Assembly: GCA_026985435.1 (NCBI GenBank)
Contig: JALSQL010000004.1
Span: 1-21,214, forward strand
Direction: 5' to 3'
Origin: Acidilobaceae archaeon
Lineage (GTDB): Archaea > Thermoproteota > Thermoprotei_A > Sulfolobales > Acidilobaceae
DNA: 21,214 nucleotides
Below the pieces are notes generated by a model. That model was not told where the DNA came from. It saw nothing but the letters and a program-made list of their open reading frames with translations, and did not search any database. Shown piece by piece: positions 20,096 through 21,214 of this stretch. Position numbers and translations under genes: made by a program. The first letter of the stretch is position 1; the number at the start of each line of letters is the position of its first letter.

Positions 20096-20103
20096 CTTTA
20101 TTT
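20096..20103 (-). promoter_or_regulatory. TATA box of the aminotransferase gene
   Basis: The minus strand reads AAATAAAG. Transcription would begin near 20074, right at the GGTGA ribosome site, leaving a leader of about 13 nt. The 78-bp gap after GAPDH holds nothing else evident. Confidence 0.55.
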
Positions 20104-20139
20104 CGGTGCGACCCGCCGGGCACCTAAACCGCCGCCCCG

Positions 20140-21168
20140 TCACCATAGGGGCTGGCCCACCCCTAGGGTGGAATCGGTTATCCTTATTGTCTCCTCCGCG
20201 GACGCCGCGAGGCCGGCCACAGCTCTTATCGCGTCAACGTTCTCAGGAACCACTATCGACTCCTGGTGCACCGCCTGGAAGAGTAGGACCTCGCTCCCCC
20301 TGACCGCTATCGAGTCCTCGAAGACCACCAGCTCGGGTATGTCCGACCTCCTCCTCGTCTCCCTGGCCGCCTCCATGAGCTCGGCGGTGCTCCTTATTCC
20401 GGTCAGGGCGGAGTTCACCATCATTATCCTAGGGGCCTCGCTCAGCGCGGAGACCACGTCGCCCCTCGTCACGGGCTGGGAGAGCTTCAGTGTCACCGCG
20501 TGGACGTGCATGAGCGTCGTAGGCACCACCACGGCGAACGTCACTATGTCAAGCTTTGGGAGGACGGTCTTTACATCCTCCCCGTGGTGGCTCGGCAGGG
20601 TCGGCGGGTTCAGGACTATGGCGTTCACCGGCCCCCTCTTAACCTCCTTGGGGTCGGCCGCCCTCCTAACTATCACCGCCCTAACGCTCGACACGCCGAA
20701 GGCCTTGTTTAGGGTGCATATCAGCCTTAGGAGGCCCGTTGTGTTGCATGAGACCACGCGTAGGCTCTTCTTGCCTAGGGCCTCCTCGTAGTTGCAGAGC
20801 GTGCTGAAGCTCGCCTCGGCCACGTGGGGCTTCTCGCCGCCCTGGAAGACCTGCTTCACACCGTACCTCTCGTAGAGCTTCTTATACTCGGCGCCCGTCC
20901 CCCCGGGTGTCGCGTCGACCACCACGTCAACGCTCGATAGGAGGTCCTCGATGGTCCCCGCAACCCTGATGCCGGCCTTCTCCATCTTCTCGGCGTCCTC
21001 GGGGCTCGGCGTGTAGATGCTTATGCCCGCCCTGAGGGCTTGGAGGGCCGCGTAGTCCGGCCTCCTCTTGACGACCCCCACCAGGTCCATGTCGTCCTGC
21101 AGCTGGATGGCGTGGGCCACCCTCTTACCTATTGTCCCGAACCCGTTGACGCCTACACGCACCACCAT
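20140..21168 (-). CDS. gap: type II glyceraldehyde-3-phosphate dehydrogenase (archaeal)
   Basis: The archaeal phosphorylating GAPDH interconverts glyceraldehyde 3-phosphate and 1,3-bisphosphoglycerate with NAD(P); in hyperthermophilic archaea it mainly serves gluconeogenesis. The 342-residue product has the N-terminal nucleotide-binding VGVNGFGTIGKRVAHAI (5-21), VDATPGGTG, the catalytic Cys141 in VVSCNTTGLLR, a RRAADPKEVKRGPVNAIV stretch and the His-bearing PTLPSHHGEDVKTVLP, all typical of the archaeal enzyme rather than the bacterial one. Length is normal. Start ATG 21168, with GGTGG in the short leader and a TATA box at 21205-21211. No phosphoglycerate kinase gene follows; it may be upstream, beyond the window. 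Confidence 0.97.
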   Translation of the reverse strand: MVVRVGVNGFGTIGKRVAHAIQLQDDMDLVGVVKRRPDYAALQALRAGISIYTPSPEDAEKMEKAGIRVAGTIEDLLSSVDVVVDATPGGTGAEYKKLYERYGVKQVFQGGEKPHVAEASFSTLCNYEEALGKKSLRVVSCNTTGLLRLICTLNKAFGVSSVRAVIVRRAADPKEVKRGPVNAIVLNPPTLPSHHGEDVKTVLPKLDIVTFAVVVPTTLMHVHAVTLKLSQPVTRGDVVSALSEAPRIMMVNSALTGIRSTAELMEAARETRRRSDIPELVVFEDSIAVRGSEVLLFQAVHQESIVVPENVDAIRAVAGLAASAEETIRITDSTLGVGQPLW

Positions 21169-21204
21169 CAGCCGCCACCCCGGCCGCTCCGGGCCTTCCC
21201 CCGG

Positions 21205-21211
21205 CTTAAAG
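21205..21211 (-). promoter_or_regulatory. TATA box of gap
   Basis: The minus strand reads CTTTAAG, about 40 bp before the ATG; transcription would begin near 21182 with a leader of about 14 nt. Confidence 0.5.
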
Positions 21212-21214
21212 CAC

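Noticed and set aside
1..21214. CRISPR array, insertion sequence or prophage
   Set aside because: No regularly spaced repeats, transposase motifs, terminal repeats or phage genes were seen.

Overview
The window reads as a gene-dense, very G+C-rich stretch of a hyperthermophilic crenarchaeon (Thermoproteota). Supporting signs are archaeal or crenarchaeal genes (TFB, TFE-beta, Gar1, SRP19, S8e, EF-1 beta with a zinc-ribbon partner, a Cdc48/VAT AAA ATPase, type II GAPDH, Trm1, RNA-ligase partner), TATA boxes about 25 bp before predicted transcript starts, many GTG/TTG starts, heavy use of AGG and ATA codons, and a tRNA gene with an intron at the usual archaeal position. The two-domain protein disulfide oxidoreductase closely resembles, from memory, that of Aeropyrum. 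Desulfurococcales (Aeropyrum or Pyrodictium-like) is my best guess, but the lineage is an inference.

Layout. 1-612 (-): 5' part of a cis-prenyltransferase gene that runs off the left edge. 790-4145 (+): an information-processing block with an ITPase/XTPase, S8e, SRP19, Gar1, a divergent TFB and TFE-beta. 4081-6779 (-): an operon with overlapping ends, made of a COG1395 HTH regulator, a THEP1 NTPase and Trm1. 6803-7789 (+): a PPP-family protein phosphatase, divergent from that operon across only 23 bp. 7812-8240 (-) and 8355-9092 (+): a cysteine-bearing HTH regulator divergent from the disulfide oxidoreductase, with palindromes around the promoter. 9079-10621 (-): two overlapping genes of unknown function, one cysteine-rich. 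10622-10894: a non-coding gap rich in inverted repeats, with a candidate structured RNA. 10895-13402 (-): a small protein behind Cdc48. 13526-14027 (-): a zinc-ribbon protein and EF-1 beta, sharing a TATA box with a divergent atypical kinase (14109-15485, +). 15590-16663 (+): a GltD-like flavin oxidoreductase. 16664-16946: a non-coding, fold-rich stretch. 16947-17172 (-): tRNA-Asn(GTT) and intron-containing tRNA-Thr(CGT). 17217-17855 (-): PIN-domain RNA-ligase partner. 17987-18406 (+): unknown protein. 18362-18790 (-): HTH regulator. 18835-20061 (-): class I aminotransferase. 20140-21168 (-): type II GAPDH.

Most genes are housekeeping: transcription initiation, ribosome and SRP, tRNA modification and processing, protein unfolding, redox balance and central metabolism. 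I see no CRISPR array, insertion sequence, prophage or defence island. The points that merit a second look are an RNA-like structure beside the Cdc48 operon, near-identical DNA blocks between the two AAA modules of Cdc48, a Gar1 frame that continues as an Arg/Gly-rich tail inside the TFB gene, the redox regulator/PDO promoter, the cysteine-rich unknown gene beside PDO, and very tight divergent promoters.
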